Below, piece after piece: positions 30,581-42,678 of a DNA stretch of 64,000 nt. The notes under the pieces were generated by a model. The model worked only from the letters and a program-made list of their open reading frames with translations. It ran no database searches and was not told the origin of the DNA. Position numbers and translations under genes: made by a program. The first letter of the stretch is position 1; every line of letters begins with the position of its first letter. Location: positions 1 to 64,000 of the forward strand of contig VZRS01000257.1 in assembly GCA_013398055.1 (NCBI GenBank). The letters are read 5' to 3'. The stretch comes from Ifrita kowaldi (Eukaryota > Chordata > Aves > Passeriformes > Cinclosomatidae).

Positions 30581-33500
30581 CAGCTGTTTGGAGCATTTTT
30601 GACCGAAGGGAAAAAAACTTCTGTTTGCCTTGGAAAGATGCCTTTTGAACAAGGTCCTGGATATCATCAGGGATGAAATTCTGTCATCCTTCTGTGGAGA
30701 ATTTGGAAAGCTGTGTCATAAATGCCTCCCTTCTTCAAGCACAGGAGATGCCGACAGGGTGCAACCCTAACAGCTCTGTGCAGGAGCTCTGCAGGTCTCG
30801 TAGAACGAACAGAGTGCGGTGGGAATGGGAAGAGGGTGGCGGAAGAGGAAAGGAGGAGATGTCAAAACCAGGATCTTTTCTATGGAAATTAAGCAACAAA
30901 TCACAGCTGCTGTCGAAGATGAATTACCAGCTTTAGACCTTCAGATGCTGCCTGCCATGCAGGGAAAAAAACCACTGGAAAAACCCAGGAAAAAGTTCAG
31001 ATGACTGCACAAAAGGTTTCAGAATTCTCCTTTGAAGTATGAGGGAGGATCCAGACCAACGGGTGAAGAATTGACATGCAAAAGAAAGTCCTCAACTGAG
31101 CTAATGGTGCACAACACAAGGAAGACACAATTACCTGGCAAATGACAGAAATTGCCTTTAACCTTCTATAGTGGATTGCATCACTTAATCTAATCAATTA
31201 ATATTTCTATGGTCAGGAATCACACAGAGGTCAGCTGGGCCATTGGACAGAATGTCATCACCAACAACAATTAAAAAAGGGGTTTTTTTGCTTTCCTACT
31301 CAGAATGTTACTTAAATGTAGCATTTAGCATCCCTGTTCCTGCAGTGTCCCTGTTCCTGCTGTAATGAGAAAACTGTGCATGAAACAAACTTAAACCAAA
31401 TTAAACATGTCCCTTGTCATTCATCTCTTCTAATAGCACCAAGCAGATCCCTGTGGGGGTGGTGGCTGTCACTTCTGTTTTCTTCAGCTTGGCCGTTTAC
31501 CCTTGGACTGCCTGTCCTTGTGGAGTGGGAACAGCTGAGGAGGTGATGAGAGAAGCAGTGTGGGCTGGTGGGCACAGGACCAGGTGGGAAGCCACAGGTT
31601 TGCTGTAGAGTCACCACTCTGTTTTCTTTCAGTCATTCCCATTTCTGTGGGACATGGAGAGGGAGACCTGGCCAGCTCAGCAGACAAAGATGGGCATATT
31701 TGACTGTCTCTGTGCTTGACGTACCCTCTGCAGAGAATGAGTTCAGCATGAATAAGCAGTAAACCAAGATCTTTTTCCAAGCAAGCTAGCATCCACCTAG
31801 TCCTAAATCCTCCCAAGTTTCCTGTGGGAGTAGATCCTTTTTCCCACTTCCCTCCAAAAAGAAAATAGCAGGAAGCTGTTCTGTGATTTGTGCTTGCCTG
31901 TTAGAAATTGGCACGTGAAATCTCAGTGAGAGATTTCCCTGTAGAGGAATGGGAAGATAATTATTTGAGATGACTCTAAGCTGTTAAATTTACACACTCT
32001 CCTGCCCAGGTGTGTCTGAGTGGCCTAGCCAGGGCCTCTGTGTGTGTGACAAAATGGAGGTTCCCTGTTAATATCTTGGCTTCCTCATGACTGGTGATGA
32101 CAAACCACGTTTGAGCAGGTCTTGTACATGCTTTAGGAGTCAGCAGCTGCAATGAGGGGATAGTTTTGGGTCAGAAGTTCACTTGCTTCAGCTTCCAAGA
32201 GCTCATCAGCTGCCAAGGCTCTGAGGCAAGGTTACTGTCTCTCATCCTGTTTATTCATTTTGGGGATCGGTGTGACAACAAATCTTCCTGTCTGTTGGGT
32301 AATGGGAAGAGAAATAACAAATACAGTGTGATACAACCCTTTTTGTCATCCTCCTGCTACCAGAGCTCAGGTCTTCTGCTGATTAATCATGTCTTCTGTG
32401 GACCTATCCAAATTAGCCTTGATGCCAACAACACCCTCCTCAGTGTTACCAGTTCTACAGTTTTTGTGGGGTTCTTGGGTGTCGATACAGCCCTGCAACC
32501 CTTGCTCTATTATTTTTTTCTGCTGCTTTCAGATTGTGATTCATATTTCATTCATAACAGTCGTGGTGTCTGTGTTACAAATCTCTCCACGCTGGCCAGC
32601 AAACCGTATTAACCTAAAGATGATCAGATGGGGCTCCATGCTCATACTTGGGCTTACAGATTTTTTTGCAATTTGTCCAGAGTCTGCAACACCTGCCCTG
32701 CCACAACAGGCAGATTTATCACCTGGAAACCTCCCTTCTCCACTGTCCTCCACCAGCCTGGGTCTTCACAGGCAAGGTGAACAATTTTAGTCTGTTCTTC
32801 TGTGTTTGAATGAGGGATTGCTCTTTCCAGGCCTTAAAATAGGAAGAGACTTTTAACAGATTCGAAAATGGAACCTAGGACCCTAAGTCATCACACATTT
32901 TTTGAAAGACGTGCTCTGCATCCATATCATGTTACTGCTCAGCTGCAGGACTTTTCTTAGACTATCTGAAAGTGGATATGAACTGCTGTGCTCCAAAGAG
33001 GGGTTATTTTAATATTGTGCTGAAATACTGACAATGAAAACTTGTTGCTTTAGTTAGGCAGTGAGCACTGTCATCCCAGGTCTTAAGAGTTCGAGTAAGC
33101 AGAGTTTGCTGAAGTAAATTTTTACCATTTTGGAGTTCAGAGGGTTTATTTTACTGCAAATGCTATTGGTGTCTCCCTTCCAAATTTCACTGGGCACATG
33201 AAGCCAGGACAACATGCTACCTGAAAATCAGAAGGTTACAGTGTGTTTTCTGGAAAGTCACTTCATGGGCCAAGAGGACAAGTTTAAGCAGAATGAAACA
33301 TCTTTTAGAGCAAACGAGGCTTGCCAAATTGAATCAGAAGCTCCAGAATTTACATGGCAGTTCAGATGCTAATACACAAAACTCAGCAACCTGCTGGCCA
33401 CAGATTCAGCTGGAAAATGGTTCAAGACTCGTATCAGCCCTGATGTAGAATTGCTGAGCAATACAAGACTGCAGAATGCACTTCATCTCCCAGCTGCACA

Positions 33501-33802
33501 CACTTGGTCTGGGGCCAAGACACAAGGACTCTTGGTCTTATAAGGACCAGGTGTCCCAGTGAAATCACAGGTTTTAGCTATTTGGTTGGGTTTACAGATC
33601 ACGCAAGAAAAGTCCTGATTTTTTGCAAGCAAGTAATTGGTGCACCCTTTCCATACAGAATGCTGTCAGATCGACTTGCTCAGCAGGAAACTGCTGGAGC
33701 AATGCTGACCCCTGGGTCACCACAGCTCTCAGCGGTCACTTTCCAGCTGGGCTGACTAAAAGACAAAGCAATGCATCCCATAGACTTGTCTGAAATTATC
33801 TT

Positions 33803-33820
33803 GTTTGTTTGTTTGTTTTG
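33803..33820. repeat. (GTTT)n short tandem repeat
   Basis: About four GTTT units. Confidence 0.8.
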
Positions 33821-34484
33821 TGTCTGACCATTTGGTTTTTCTTCTAGGATCAAGGGATGAGACACAGTGCATCCCACAAAGTGTTCCTTTAACCTGTGCC
33901 ATCAGGACAGCTTGTGAGGAATCTGCAGTGACAGATGTGCCAGCAAAAGTTAGAGAAGCTCATTTAGCCCATAGCTTGTCTTTGCTCTGAGAAAACTGAT
34001 AAATGAGACATAAAGATGCAAGGGTGATTAAAGCTGAGGATGGAAATCCAGCTCTGCGCCCATTACACCTGACAAGTTCTCTAGGGGGAAAAATAAACAG
34101 GAAAGAAAATATTACAATGCATGTTTTTATAGACAGTGATGGCTCTGAGATCAGGCAGTGTTGCTAGGAGTCACGTGCATTGGGAATGGGCAGGTTTCAG
34201 ACTGCAGCATAAGAAAAACTGGGAAATCATTGCTTCATGCTTGTAACAGGGACCCTGGGCTTTGTTTCCCACTGATGCTGGCCTCTCATGAAGACTGCAG
34301 CTATGATAAGAGGGTGTAAAATACTAGTATTATTCCTTCCTAAAAATGATGTATGTGCTTTGCATCGATGAAAAATCATCAGATGAAGTAGAAAGCAGGA
34401 GAGAAAAGGATCTGAGGATTTTCTTTGTCAGCAAAAGATATCCTTCCTTTGGCCATCACCCCAAGCCTGCCAGAGTTCAGGCAG

Positions 34485-34608
34485 TGTTTGGACAAGGCTG
34501 TCAGGCACAGGGTGGGATTGTTGGGGTGTCCTGTGCAGAGCCAGGGGTTGGTCTTGCATGATCCTAGTGGATCCATTCTAGCTCAGGTTATTCTGTGATT
34601 CTGTGATA
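34485..34608 (+). repeat. CR1 LINE, short 3' tail
   Basis: The wording 'gggattgttggggtgtcctgtg', 'agccaggggttgg' and a final 'ttattctgtgattctgtgat' marks a CR1 tail. Confidence 0.75.
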
Positions 34609-35931
34609 GTCCAAGTTCAGCTTCAGCAAAGGCACAGAGACCTTGAAATGTCACCTGCCACAAGCCAGGGCCTAGACCTGTGGTTCCCAATTATTTTATA
34701 GCTGAGCCTGTCTCCTGAGAGCAATCAATATTCACATACATCACTGCCTCTGACTGCTCACCTGCCTCAGGGCTGCCAGGGGCTCCCCTTCACCTCAAGG
34801 GGCTTGTGCTGGGGAGTCTGCAGTGTCCCAGGCCTCGTATTACACCTCTGCTAACGTGAAACTGTCACACTGGGTGTGCTCAGTTTAATTATGCTTCCAG
34901 GTACTCTCCTCATTAGCAGGCTTCTCAAATGACACAGAAGATGCAAGGCCTGTGCTACGAGAAGCTGACGGACATGTTGACAAAAGTATTTGTATAAATC
35001 TCAGCTGTTTTTTTCTGATTTATGTCTTGATAAGTTCTGTGAAACTAATTGGTATAAAAGTCTAATCTGTCCAGCTCCAAAGGAGCTGAAACAGCATCAG
35101 TGGAACATAAGGGGAAACAAGTAAGACAGTCTGAACAAATGGAAGGGGAGGCAAATGAAGATGGTCATAAGTTATAAAAATAGTGAGTATTTAGGCTTGA
35201 GGAAAGGAGACAGTGAAACACTGGGAAGCTGTGGCCATTTCGCTTTTTCCTCATCTTTTACACGTTACCTAAGTCCTTGTCTTGCTCCTACAAATACAAT
35301 TTCCCCCCTGCAGGAGGCACACACCCTCCCCGAGAAAATGTGATCATTTGGAAGTCACCTCAGTGAAAAACACGAAGGCCTAATGTTTGCAGCTACGTGT
35401 CACTGCAAGATCAGTGATCCAGCCTGTGTGCCCTGCTCAGCAGAATTCCCGCTGGGATAAAACCAGCAGGAGCTGAGGCTTCTGCCCCTGCAGCATGGCT
35501 TACCTCTCCTTTAGCCAGCCAGGAGCACTCCCTGCAGAGGTACAGACAGAGGTTAGTGCGTGGGTCGCTCAGTAAGAGGTGCCTTGGCTTTGCAGGGTGT
35601 GCATAAAATAGCTGTGGCCACCTCAAGCCAATTGTCCCCGAATATCGAGGTGCCCCGACAAGCACCCACCGATCGTGCCACTAAGGAAGTGGCTGCAAAC
35701 CTCTCATTGCTCACTGATGAGGTCCAGAACTGTTTTTACACCTTCTTCTCTAAATAAGGAAGCTGCCTGTGAGGCCTCTGATTCCCCAACCAATTTGACT
35801 CCTTTGCTTCCCACAGCCAATGAAATCCCACTCCTGCCTCCAGTCTTGGGTGACAGCACTCCAAGCTCAGCAGGCAGGGAGGACGGCAGGTTTGTGTTAC
35901 AGCCCTGGCAGCCTCACCTTGGGCAGGCTGT

Positions 35932-35939
35932 TGATGTCA
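35932..35939 (+). promoter_or_regulatory. CRE-like octamer upstream of FGF6 TATA
   Basis: TGATGTCA differs by one base from the palindromic CRE TGACGTCA and lies 33 bp upstream of the TATA-like motif. Its function is inference. Confidence 0.3.
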
Positions 35940-35972
35940 GAGTGATGATGTGGGCAGGGACAGCCCCTGCAC

Positions 35973-35978
35973 TATAAA
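35973..35978 (+). promoter_or_regulatory. FGF6: FGF6 TATA-like box
   Basis: TATAAA lies 253 bp upstream of the FGF6 ATG in 'cactataaagatgg', with a CCAAT motif about 155 bp further upstream (near 35817). It would place the cap site near 36003. No transcript evidence is available. Confidence 0.5.
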
Positions 35979-36034
35979 GATGGCTCAATCAAATATAACG
36001 GAGGCTGCCCAGTGGGAAGCAGGATCTACAAACC

Positions 36035-36361
36035 ATGGTCCCCACCAGTTGGAGTCCTGCTGGCCTGTCTCTGCTCCCAACCCAACTGCTATCGGGCTTT
36101 AGTTTCAGGTCAGCAAGCTCTATTTGCTTTCCAAAAATAAGCCTCTGCCACCATGCTGAAGGGAGAAAAACAAGAAGGGCTGTATTTTTAGGGCCATTAA
36201 TTCTGACCACGTGCCCAGGAGGTGAACCGGATGGCCACGGCACAAAGACTTCTCATCACTATGTCCTGCGACGCCAGCGCTCACCGGACGTTGCCTGCGT
36301 TCCTTCTCCTGGGTTTGCTAGCCGGGATTGCTGCCACACACCCAGTTGTAAGCAGAACTAA
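36035..36361 (+). other. Upstream ORF overlapping the FGF6 start (candidate uORF)
   Basis: An ATG at 36035 in an excellent context (AACCATGG) opens a 108-codon frame that crosses the FGF6 ATG at 36231 in another frame and stops at 36361. If transcription starts near 36003, this ATG would be met first. It matters only if the TATA-like box at 35973 is used. Confidence 0.35.
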
Positions 36362-36570
36362 TGGCACATTGCTGGAGAGAGGATGGCAATCTCTGCTGTC
36401 CAGGTCCATGGCTGGGATGTCAGGGGAGAAGGCAGATGTGAACTGGGAGAGTGACTATTTGCTAGGAATCAAGAGGCAGCGGAGGCTTTACTGCAACGTG
36501 GGCATCGGGTTTCACCTTCAAATCCTCCCAGACGGAAGGATAAGCGGAGTTCACAATGAAAACCAATACA
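36231..36570 (+). CDS. FGF6: FGF6 coding exon 1
   Basis: It encodes residues 1-113 plus one base. The donor is CAATACA|GTGAGT. Residues 71-112 (NWESDYLLGIKRQRRLYCNV...) are the diagnostic FGF6/FGF4 stretch. Confidence 0.95.
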
Positions 36571-39500
36571 GTGAGTTGCATCCAGAAATGAAATAGAATA
36601 GATGTCACTTAATTGCTGTGAACTCGAGTAATTACCCTTCACAGAGTGCAAATGTTATGACTTGATATTATTAATCTGTGCTACATCTGTTGCCTGTTAA
36701 AAGTCTCTGGGATCAATAAACATGAGAACCTTTCGGGCTGAAACGTGGCACAAAATGCTTAGACAAATTTAGATAAAATTTATTTTTACCTGCTTTGCTG
36801 CACAGATGAGAAAAGACAAACCAGGTCAGAAACGGACTCTCTGCTGCATTTTCTTGCTCCTCACCTTCTCATTTGCCTTTTGATTCTGGGAGGTTTTTGC
36901 TGAGTCCAGAGTGCCAAAGCATGACTCTAGAATCCCTGCTGACCAGTATTTTTGGGCCACTCAGTGTGTCCCATGGAAGGGGTTTGCTGGTCCTGGTTTG
37001 CTCGTTCTTGTGGGTGCTGTTCTGTTACCCTAAGAATTAAGGAAAGCATTAGTCATGTGGGTTTGAATTTCCTGTAGAGGGCAGTTGCTAAAATCTTTTG
37101 CGGCTAAGATATCATGTGGGACTTCAAAATGCAAGCCACACTTCTTTACGGCTCAGTAAAAAACCTTTTGTAAGTACAGCATATTACAAAAAAAAATTCT
37201 TATTGAAAACATCCAGAGTTTGACAGACCAAAAGAGTTTGATAGAGCAAAAGGCTTATACAGAATGTGATTACAATTCTAGAGTAATTATATTCAAATCC
37301 TGTGACATGTAGAAAAACCCAAGATCTTCCCTGTGTATATTTATTTTGCTGCACTAGGAGGATAATTCTCAGAAAGAATATGTGACAATTTGTTAGGTTT
37401 TTAAAAAAAGAAATTATATCTGAATTGCTTTGCATTAGCTCTAGATTCTGTGATAACACTTCTATTAAACTTCATGTTTTTCAGGTCTCTTTGAAATATC
37501 CACTGTAGAAAGAGGTGTTGTAAGTCTGCTTGGTGTGAAAAGTGCTCTCTTCATAGCAATGAACAGCAAGGGGAGGTTGTATGGGACGGTAAGTACAAGT
37601 GCAAGTAGCTTTTCAGTTTAAGCAAAAAAGTTTGAAGTGGTTTGTTTTGGTTTAATGTTTTGCTTTGTTTGTTTAGGTTTATCTTGTTTTGGTTTTGTTT
37701 GTTTCAGTTTTTTCCTTATGGAAATCTCTGATTACAAGCAGAGAAAATAGCCCTCGAGTTACAGGGAGTCTGCCCAGCCTGCTGTCATCAGTGCTATTTA
37801 ATACAACGAGATGAGCAGTGTGGCTGTTACAGGGCTGGGATTTTAAAGCTTTCCTGTAAAACTGTACAGGGAACACCTTGGGAAAATGAACATATTCTGC
37901 AAATAGTACAGATTAATTAGAGGGCTTCTTCTAAGGTCACAGGGCTGCAAGCACGCTGCAGCAAAGCTGAGCCCAGTTGATTCCATCCTGCATTGCATTG
38001 TGAGTAGGAGAGGTGCAATTATAGCTATTTCCAACAGCTACCCTTAGTAAAATAATGACCACATGCTCCCTCCTACCAAAAACTACCACACCATCAAGAA
38101 TAAATAGGAAGTCTACCCTACAAGGTCAACATACATGGCTGGGGTTATTTTAATGATCAGTTTTGTGAGATCGCTTGCACAGGGTGAGAAAATAATAACA
38201 ACTATTGACAATGGTATGCAAATCATACTGAAGCACTATCATCCTCATCTAGATGATTAGCTATCTAAATGCAGTTTAACCTCTGAGATGTGAGCAACAT
38301 ATCTCCAGTGTCAACATCCAGCAGAAAAAGTGCTTGTTAGGAGGTGCATTTGAAAGAGGTTGGCTCTGGGCAGCAGGCAAAATCAGCCCATCTCAAAGTA
38401 ATGGATGGCACTGGTCATATCCATCTCTTTTGTCAAGGAACAGCAGAGTCCTTTCCATTGGAACAGCTGTAATTTCAACAAAGCATTGCAGTTGTTTAAA
38501 ATAATGCCAAATGTTGTGAGGGACCCTGTGGCCATTACTAACCCGACTGATGCCTTCTCACGCACATAATGACAGTGGGACACTTTAAGGTCCCATTTCA
38601 GGAATATTCTTTCAATCACAAGTGATCACAAGCACCTAAAAAGTGCCACAGGCTCAACTGCTTTTCTTAGCTGGGTCTTCCTAAAGAAATGCAGAGTCTG
38701 GCTTAAGAAATCCCCTTGATTTTTCCCCCCACTTTCAATACAGTTTTGTTTATCTTCAAAGACACTTACAAATGCTGTAAGAGATGTGCATTTTCCCTTG
38801 TACAGCACAATGCCTAAAGTTAAATTCTTATAGGCTTTAGGTGGTGTTATCACACAGATGCCCGAATAGTACTGCTTTGGTGGCATCTCATGTGCCAGAC
38901 ATTCGAAGTCAGAGAATTATTCTCCTTTCTCTTTTAATTTCCTCTGCATTTGTCTCCTGCTTGTCCTTACACCTCGTCTCCCAGATAACTCCCTCTCATT
39001 GGATTTTCATGTTTTGACATGGAGAAAATGTAAAACTATTTTCCCAGCTTAGATCCAGCTGCATAGTTAAATATCACTAATGGTTTAAGAAAGAAAATAT
39101 TTATTGCTAATCAAATCTCCTATTCAAGCAAGCAGTTCTCCCTGGACACTGCTGTTTGGAAAAGCTCTGAAGGTTTTGACAGCCAGCATATCATTCTTTT
39201 ATAAACAACAGAACTTCTGACAGAGGGAGGTCTTAAATACAGCTGTTGTTTGGGCAAGAGGGCGTGATGTTGACAGAAATTATTACTTGCAAATAAAATG
39301 AAGAAATGCATGATTTGTAATAAATTAACTCAATCTGCCACAGGAAATGCACAGTCCATTATCTGGACAGGTGGCATCTGAGTTCATCTGACACCAAATT
39401 AGCACCGAGGAGGGAGATTTATTGTCAGCTGCAGTGGCCGCGGCACCACCTGTCGCACACTGCAACGAGCCCTGGTGTAAAAACGCAAGGAAGAAAAATG

Positions 39501-39747
39501 ACCAGGGCCTTGGTGGAATATTGATTGTACCTGATTTGTACCCCCACCCCCTCCCCTTGCTGTTCCTTAGGCTGTTTTCCAAGATGAATGCAAATTCAAG
39601 GAAACCTTGCTGCCCAATAACTACAATGCGTATGAATCCAACATTCACCGCGGTGCTTACATAGCCCTGAGCAAACACGGCAGGGTGAAGAGAGGGAACA
39701 AGGTCTCTCCTGCCATGACAGTGACCCACTTCTTACCAAGAATATGA
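36231..39747 (+). CDS. FGF6: Fibroblast growth factor 6, three coding exons
   Basis: Joining 36231-36570, 37485-37588 and 39571-39747 gives 621 nt, 206 residues plus TGA, close to the 208 of human FGF6. FGF6 is a secreted, heparin-binding ligand of FGF receptors, expressed mainly in developing and regenerating muscle. Residues 20-36 form a hydrophobic N-terminal signal segment, and N44-G-T is an N-glycosylation sequon. The beta-trefoil core starts near 78 (GIKRQRRLYCNVGIGFHLQ) and ends at 206 (THFLPRI). Basic residues 183-192 (KHGRVKRGNK) match the heparin-binding loop; core cysteines are 88 and 155. The start has C at -3 and G at +4, a modest context; M11 could be an alternative start. FGF4 is the closest paralogue, but the N-terminal ITMS...LLSRS pattern and FGF23/C12orf4 neighbours indicate FGF6. 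Confidence 0.95.
36571..37484 (+). other. FGF6: FGF6 intron 1
   Basis: This is 914 bp of AT-rich intron with no repeat recognised. Confidence 0.7.
37485..37588 (+). CDS. FGF6: FGF6 coding exon 2 (104 bp)
   Basis: It encodes residues 114-148 (SLFEISTVERGVVSLLGVKS...). The 104-bp length and phases 1-0 are typical of the second coding exon across FGF genes. Acceptor 'catgtttttcag', donor GGGACG|GTAAGT. Confidence 0.96.
37589..39570 (+). other. FGF6: FGF6 intron 2
   Basis: This 2.0-kb intron opens with a GTTT/TTTG-rich low-complexity stretch (about 37635-37710). I see no CR1 copy or exon in it. Confidence 0.65.
39571..39747 (+). CDS. FGF6: FGF6 coding exon 3 (terminal)
   Basis: It encodes residues 149-206, containing ECKFKETLLPNNYNAYES and the C-terminal VTHFLPRI, then TGA at 39745-39747. 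The acceptor is 'cttgctgttccttag'. Confidence 0.96.
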   Translation, partial: AVFQDECKFKETLLPNNYNAYESNIHRGAYIALSKHGRVKRGNKVSPAMTVTHFLPRI

Positions 39748-39794
39748 GCACCAGCAAAACAGAAGATTAAATCCCAGGACAAACTGTTTCATTT

Positions 39795-39933
39795 TGCACG
39801 TGGGGAATAACCTCCCAGGTAAAGTATTTATACTGGTCATTGAAAAAAAAAAAAAGAAATCTCTATATGTATGTGTATATTTGGATAAAAATATTTGTAC
39901 TAGATTCATCACATAGCATCTGTAATACAATGC
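39795..39933. repeat. About 139-bp direct duplication, copy 1
   Basis: The block from 'tgcacgtggggaataacctc' to 'gtaatacaatgc' recurs after one N with a few differences: 'actggtcattg' against 'actgtcattt', and 'agcatctg' against 'agcatatg'. It lies 48 bp after the FGF6 stop. Confidence 0.93.
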
Positions 39934-39934
39934 N
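39934..39934. other. Single unresolved base (N) between direct copies
   Basis: The N abuts two near-identical direct copies, as at 15676, which suggests an unmerged contig overlap. Confidence 0.95.
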
Positions 39935-40072
39935 TGCACGGGGGGAATAACCTCCCAGGTAAAGTATTTATACTGTCATTTAAAAAAAAAAAAAGAAATC
40001 TCTATATGTATGTGTATATTTGGATAAAAATATTTGTACTAGATTCATCACATAGCATATGTAATACAATGC
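39935..40072. repeat. About 138-bp direct duplication, copy 2
   Basis: This is the second copy of 39795-39933, after which unique sequence continues ('tgcttctcttctactctg'). Confidence 0.93.
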
Positions 40073-42424
40073 TGCTTCTCTTCTACTCTGTCCAAATTTT
40101 ACATGGCTGTGTGCCTCCTTTGGTGCTGTACAGAGAAAAATGCAAGCTGGAGTGCAAAGAAAGTTTTTGGAAGGTGCAGAATGGCTGTGGGCAACCATCT
40201 AATCAGTCATAGGTTATTTACTAAATGTTATTTACCTCAGATAATAACCTCTTGTAGTGAGCTGTTTACATACCATGGGCCAAATCAACAGATGATTTTG
40301 CTTCACCAGAGCTTCAGGCAGTTCGCTCCATCTGAATATCTGCCTGCACCCCCCCTCTACAGACTGTGTCCTGTCCTGTAAAGTCCTCAACCCATTTTGA
40401 TCATTAAGGTGCCAATTCCACAACTGTTTCTACACAAGCAAACCATCTATTCCCGGAGCCCCTCTGTCTCTGAAGGGATTCTCCTGGGTCTCCTCACATG
40501 GACTGGTTGGCAAAATGAAGACCTACAATCAACTTCCCGTGGCAAGGACTACAGGATAAATCACAGATGGGTCCGAAATGCAAAACTTATTTGGAACTGA
40601 GGATTTTGAATGGCATTTTGTGAGCTTAGTTTAGACTTACCTCAAATATAGATGTGTACATCTTTAATATTAATATTTGTACATATATATATATAGACAT
40701 GGGATGTGTGAGTGTACATCTATGTAATTACGTACTCTTAATGAATCGATCATCCCAGTCTCCTGATGCCCAGGTGCCTTTGTATTTTTATACATATAAA
40801 AGAAAAGAAATATTTAAAGGCACTCTATTTCATTTAGGCTGAATGTTGTTAACCTCTAAGAACTAGAACTGGTCTGTGGAATGCATTTTATACAATGTAA
40901 GAAATTCATGGAAGCTTCCAGCAAAGGGTTATTTTAGAAAACTCTGTGTTGAATTTTCACTGTCTTAAGTATATTTGGTTCTTCTCTATCATACCTCCCT
41001 GAGGTATGAAGGACAGAGAAAGAAGGAGGCTACACAAGCATACCTTCCCATGTTGGGACAGAGGAATTCATGCCACAATTCCAATTTCTGTCACTTGCAA
41101 AGCATCAGTTTCAAAGACAACACAGCAAGCTGTATGAAACACTCTTCAAAGCTCTCCTAGAAGCTGTACAAATGGCATATAACCTCGCCTTGCTATTTTG
41201 ATAACTCTTTTCCAGATCACCAATGAAGCTGCATTCTCTGTGCCTTTGAAAGAGTATTTTAAGAGGCCCTAAGTCAATAGTCACTATAAATGTCAGTTGC
41301 CAGAAGCCTTGAGATTCCTGCATTGGTGGCGTGCTCCTAAATTGAAACTAGATTCAATGCAATGTCAGAGCATGAGCATTTTCAGCATAGATGGACCATG
41401 CTGCTGCAGAAGCGAATATCTGAGTGCAAGATTATCTCCTATGTCCAGCCAAAATGGGGCTATGTCCAGCCTTGACATGCCATTCTATTTGCAGGGGCTG
41501 TCTATTCATGATGAATTTGAGCCTTCTGACATGCATGAGAGACACTGTCAGGGCCAGATCCTCAGCTGGAGTAAATCAGCCCAGGAAAACTATTCAGCTT
41601 ATAGCTCTTCTAGTTTATAGAAGACTTGGCCCAAAGGACATACCCATAAGGAGGTACCCACAGCCACCATTCCTGAGAAACTGTCAAGGCAATTGTTTTG
41701 TGAACAAGATACAGTTTTCCAGCATCTCTAGTGTGACTTACACTTGAATTTATCTGGCTCAAATGTAAGTGATGATCACAGTGTAAACGAAGAGAAAAAA
41801 AAAGAGTGGAATGCTGCTCACACTACAGGAACGGGATGCTTTGGAGGATGCTTTGGAAGGAAAGGAGTTGAAAGGAATTTCTCTTCATTTTCTGGTCTTG
41901 CAGTGTTTCAGAGAGAAGTCAAGTTGACACACTTTGTTCACAATGTGTGCAGCAGTTTGCTTTGGAAAAAAGTGCATTTGAAGTGAAAAATCAGGATGTT
42001 TTGAGTGGGGAGAGTATGGGTCAAAGAAAAGTTTGGAGGGTATAAGGCAGTACATTGACCTGGAGTCCCTAGAGGTACAGAGACCTGTGCTAAAATACAT
42101 TAACTGGCAGCCTGTATCCTGGTATCATATTACTAATTGTCTTTGAAACTAAGTTTGAAGAAGTATGGAAGAGTCCAGGGATGTAGAAGGAAACAGAGTT
42201 TGAATGCTGGCACACAAGTTTGTTTCTAATCACAGCTTAAACCATCATCCTTATGACAGGATAAAGCCTGTTCCCTCTTAAACCAGGGCAGCCTAGAGAA
42301 AGCGATTGTTGCCAGGACTGGTGAGCAACGGGACACCTTCCCAAAAGGTGGGAATCAGACTCACTGGCTCCACTTTGCACACACTGGTCAAGCAAGGACA
42401 ACCCATACACCAGGTCACAAGAAG

Positions 42425-42678
42425 TCAGGATGAGGAAACGGCCTCAGGCTGTGCCATGGGAGGGTCAGGCTTGACATCAGGAAGAATTTCTTCACTGAAT
42501 GGGTGGTCAGGCATTGGAACAGGCTGCCCAGAGAGGTGATGGAGTCACCATCCCTGGAAGTGTTCTGGAAATGACTGGATGTGGCTCTGGTCTGGTTGAC
42601 AAGGTGGGGATTTCTCAAAGGTTGGACTTGATAATATTGGAGGTGTTTTCCAACCTCAATCATTCTGTGATTCTATAA
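42425..42678 (+). repeat. CR1 LINE, 3' end, older subfamily
   Basis: 'gacatcaggaagaatttcttcac', 'ggctgcccagagaggtgatgg' and 'tgacaaggtggggat', ending 'ccaacctcaatcattctgtgattct'. Confidence 0.85.

Larger units (their letters stand above)
21340..35960. other. Intergenic interval C12orf4 - FGF6
   Basis: These 14.6 kb hold no gene I can support. Listed separately are five CR1 fragments and three simple repeats. Short reading frames here lack splice support and recognisable homology. Conserved regulatory elements cannot be judged from one sequence. Confidence 0.7.

Noticed and set aside
32166..32790. Two overlapping frames of 148 and 133 codons between C12orf4 and FGF6.
   Set aside because: Low-complexity Ser/Leu-rich translations, no recognisable family, no convincing splice sites or promoter.
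36222..36230. Earlier FGF6 start at a GTG codon (36222).
   Set aside because: The ATG at 36231 matches the family N-terminus in position; GTG initiation is not expected here.
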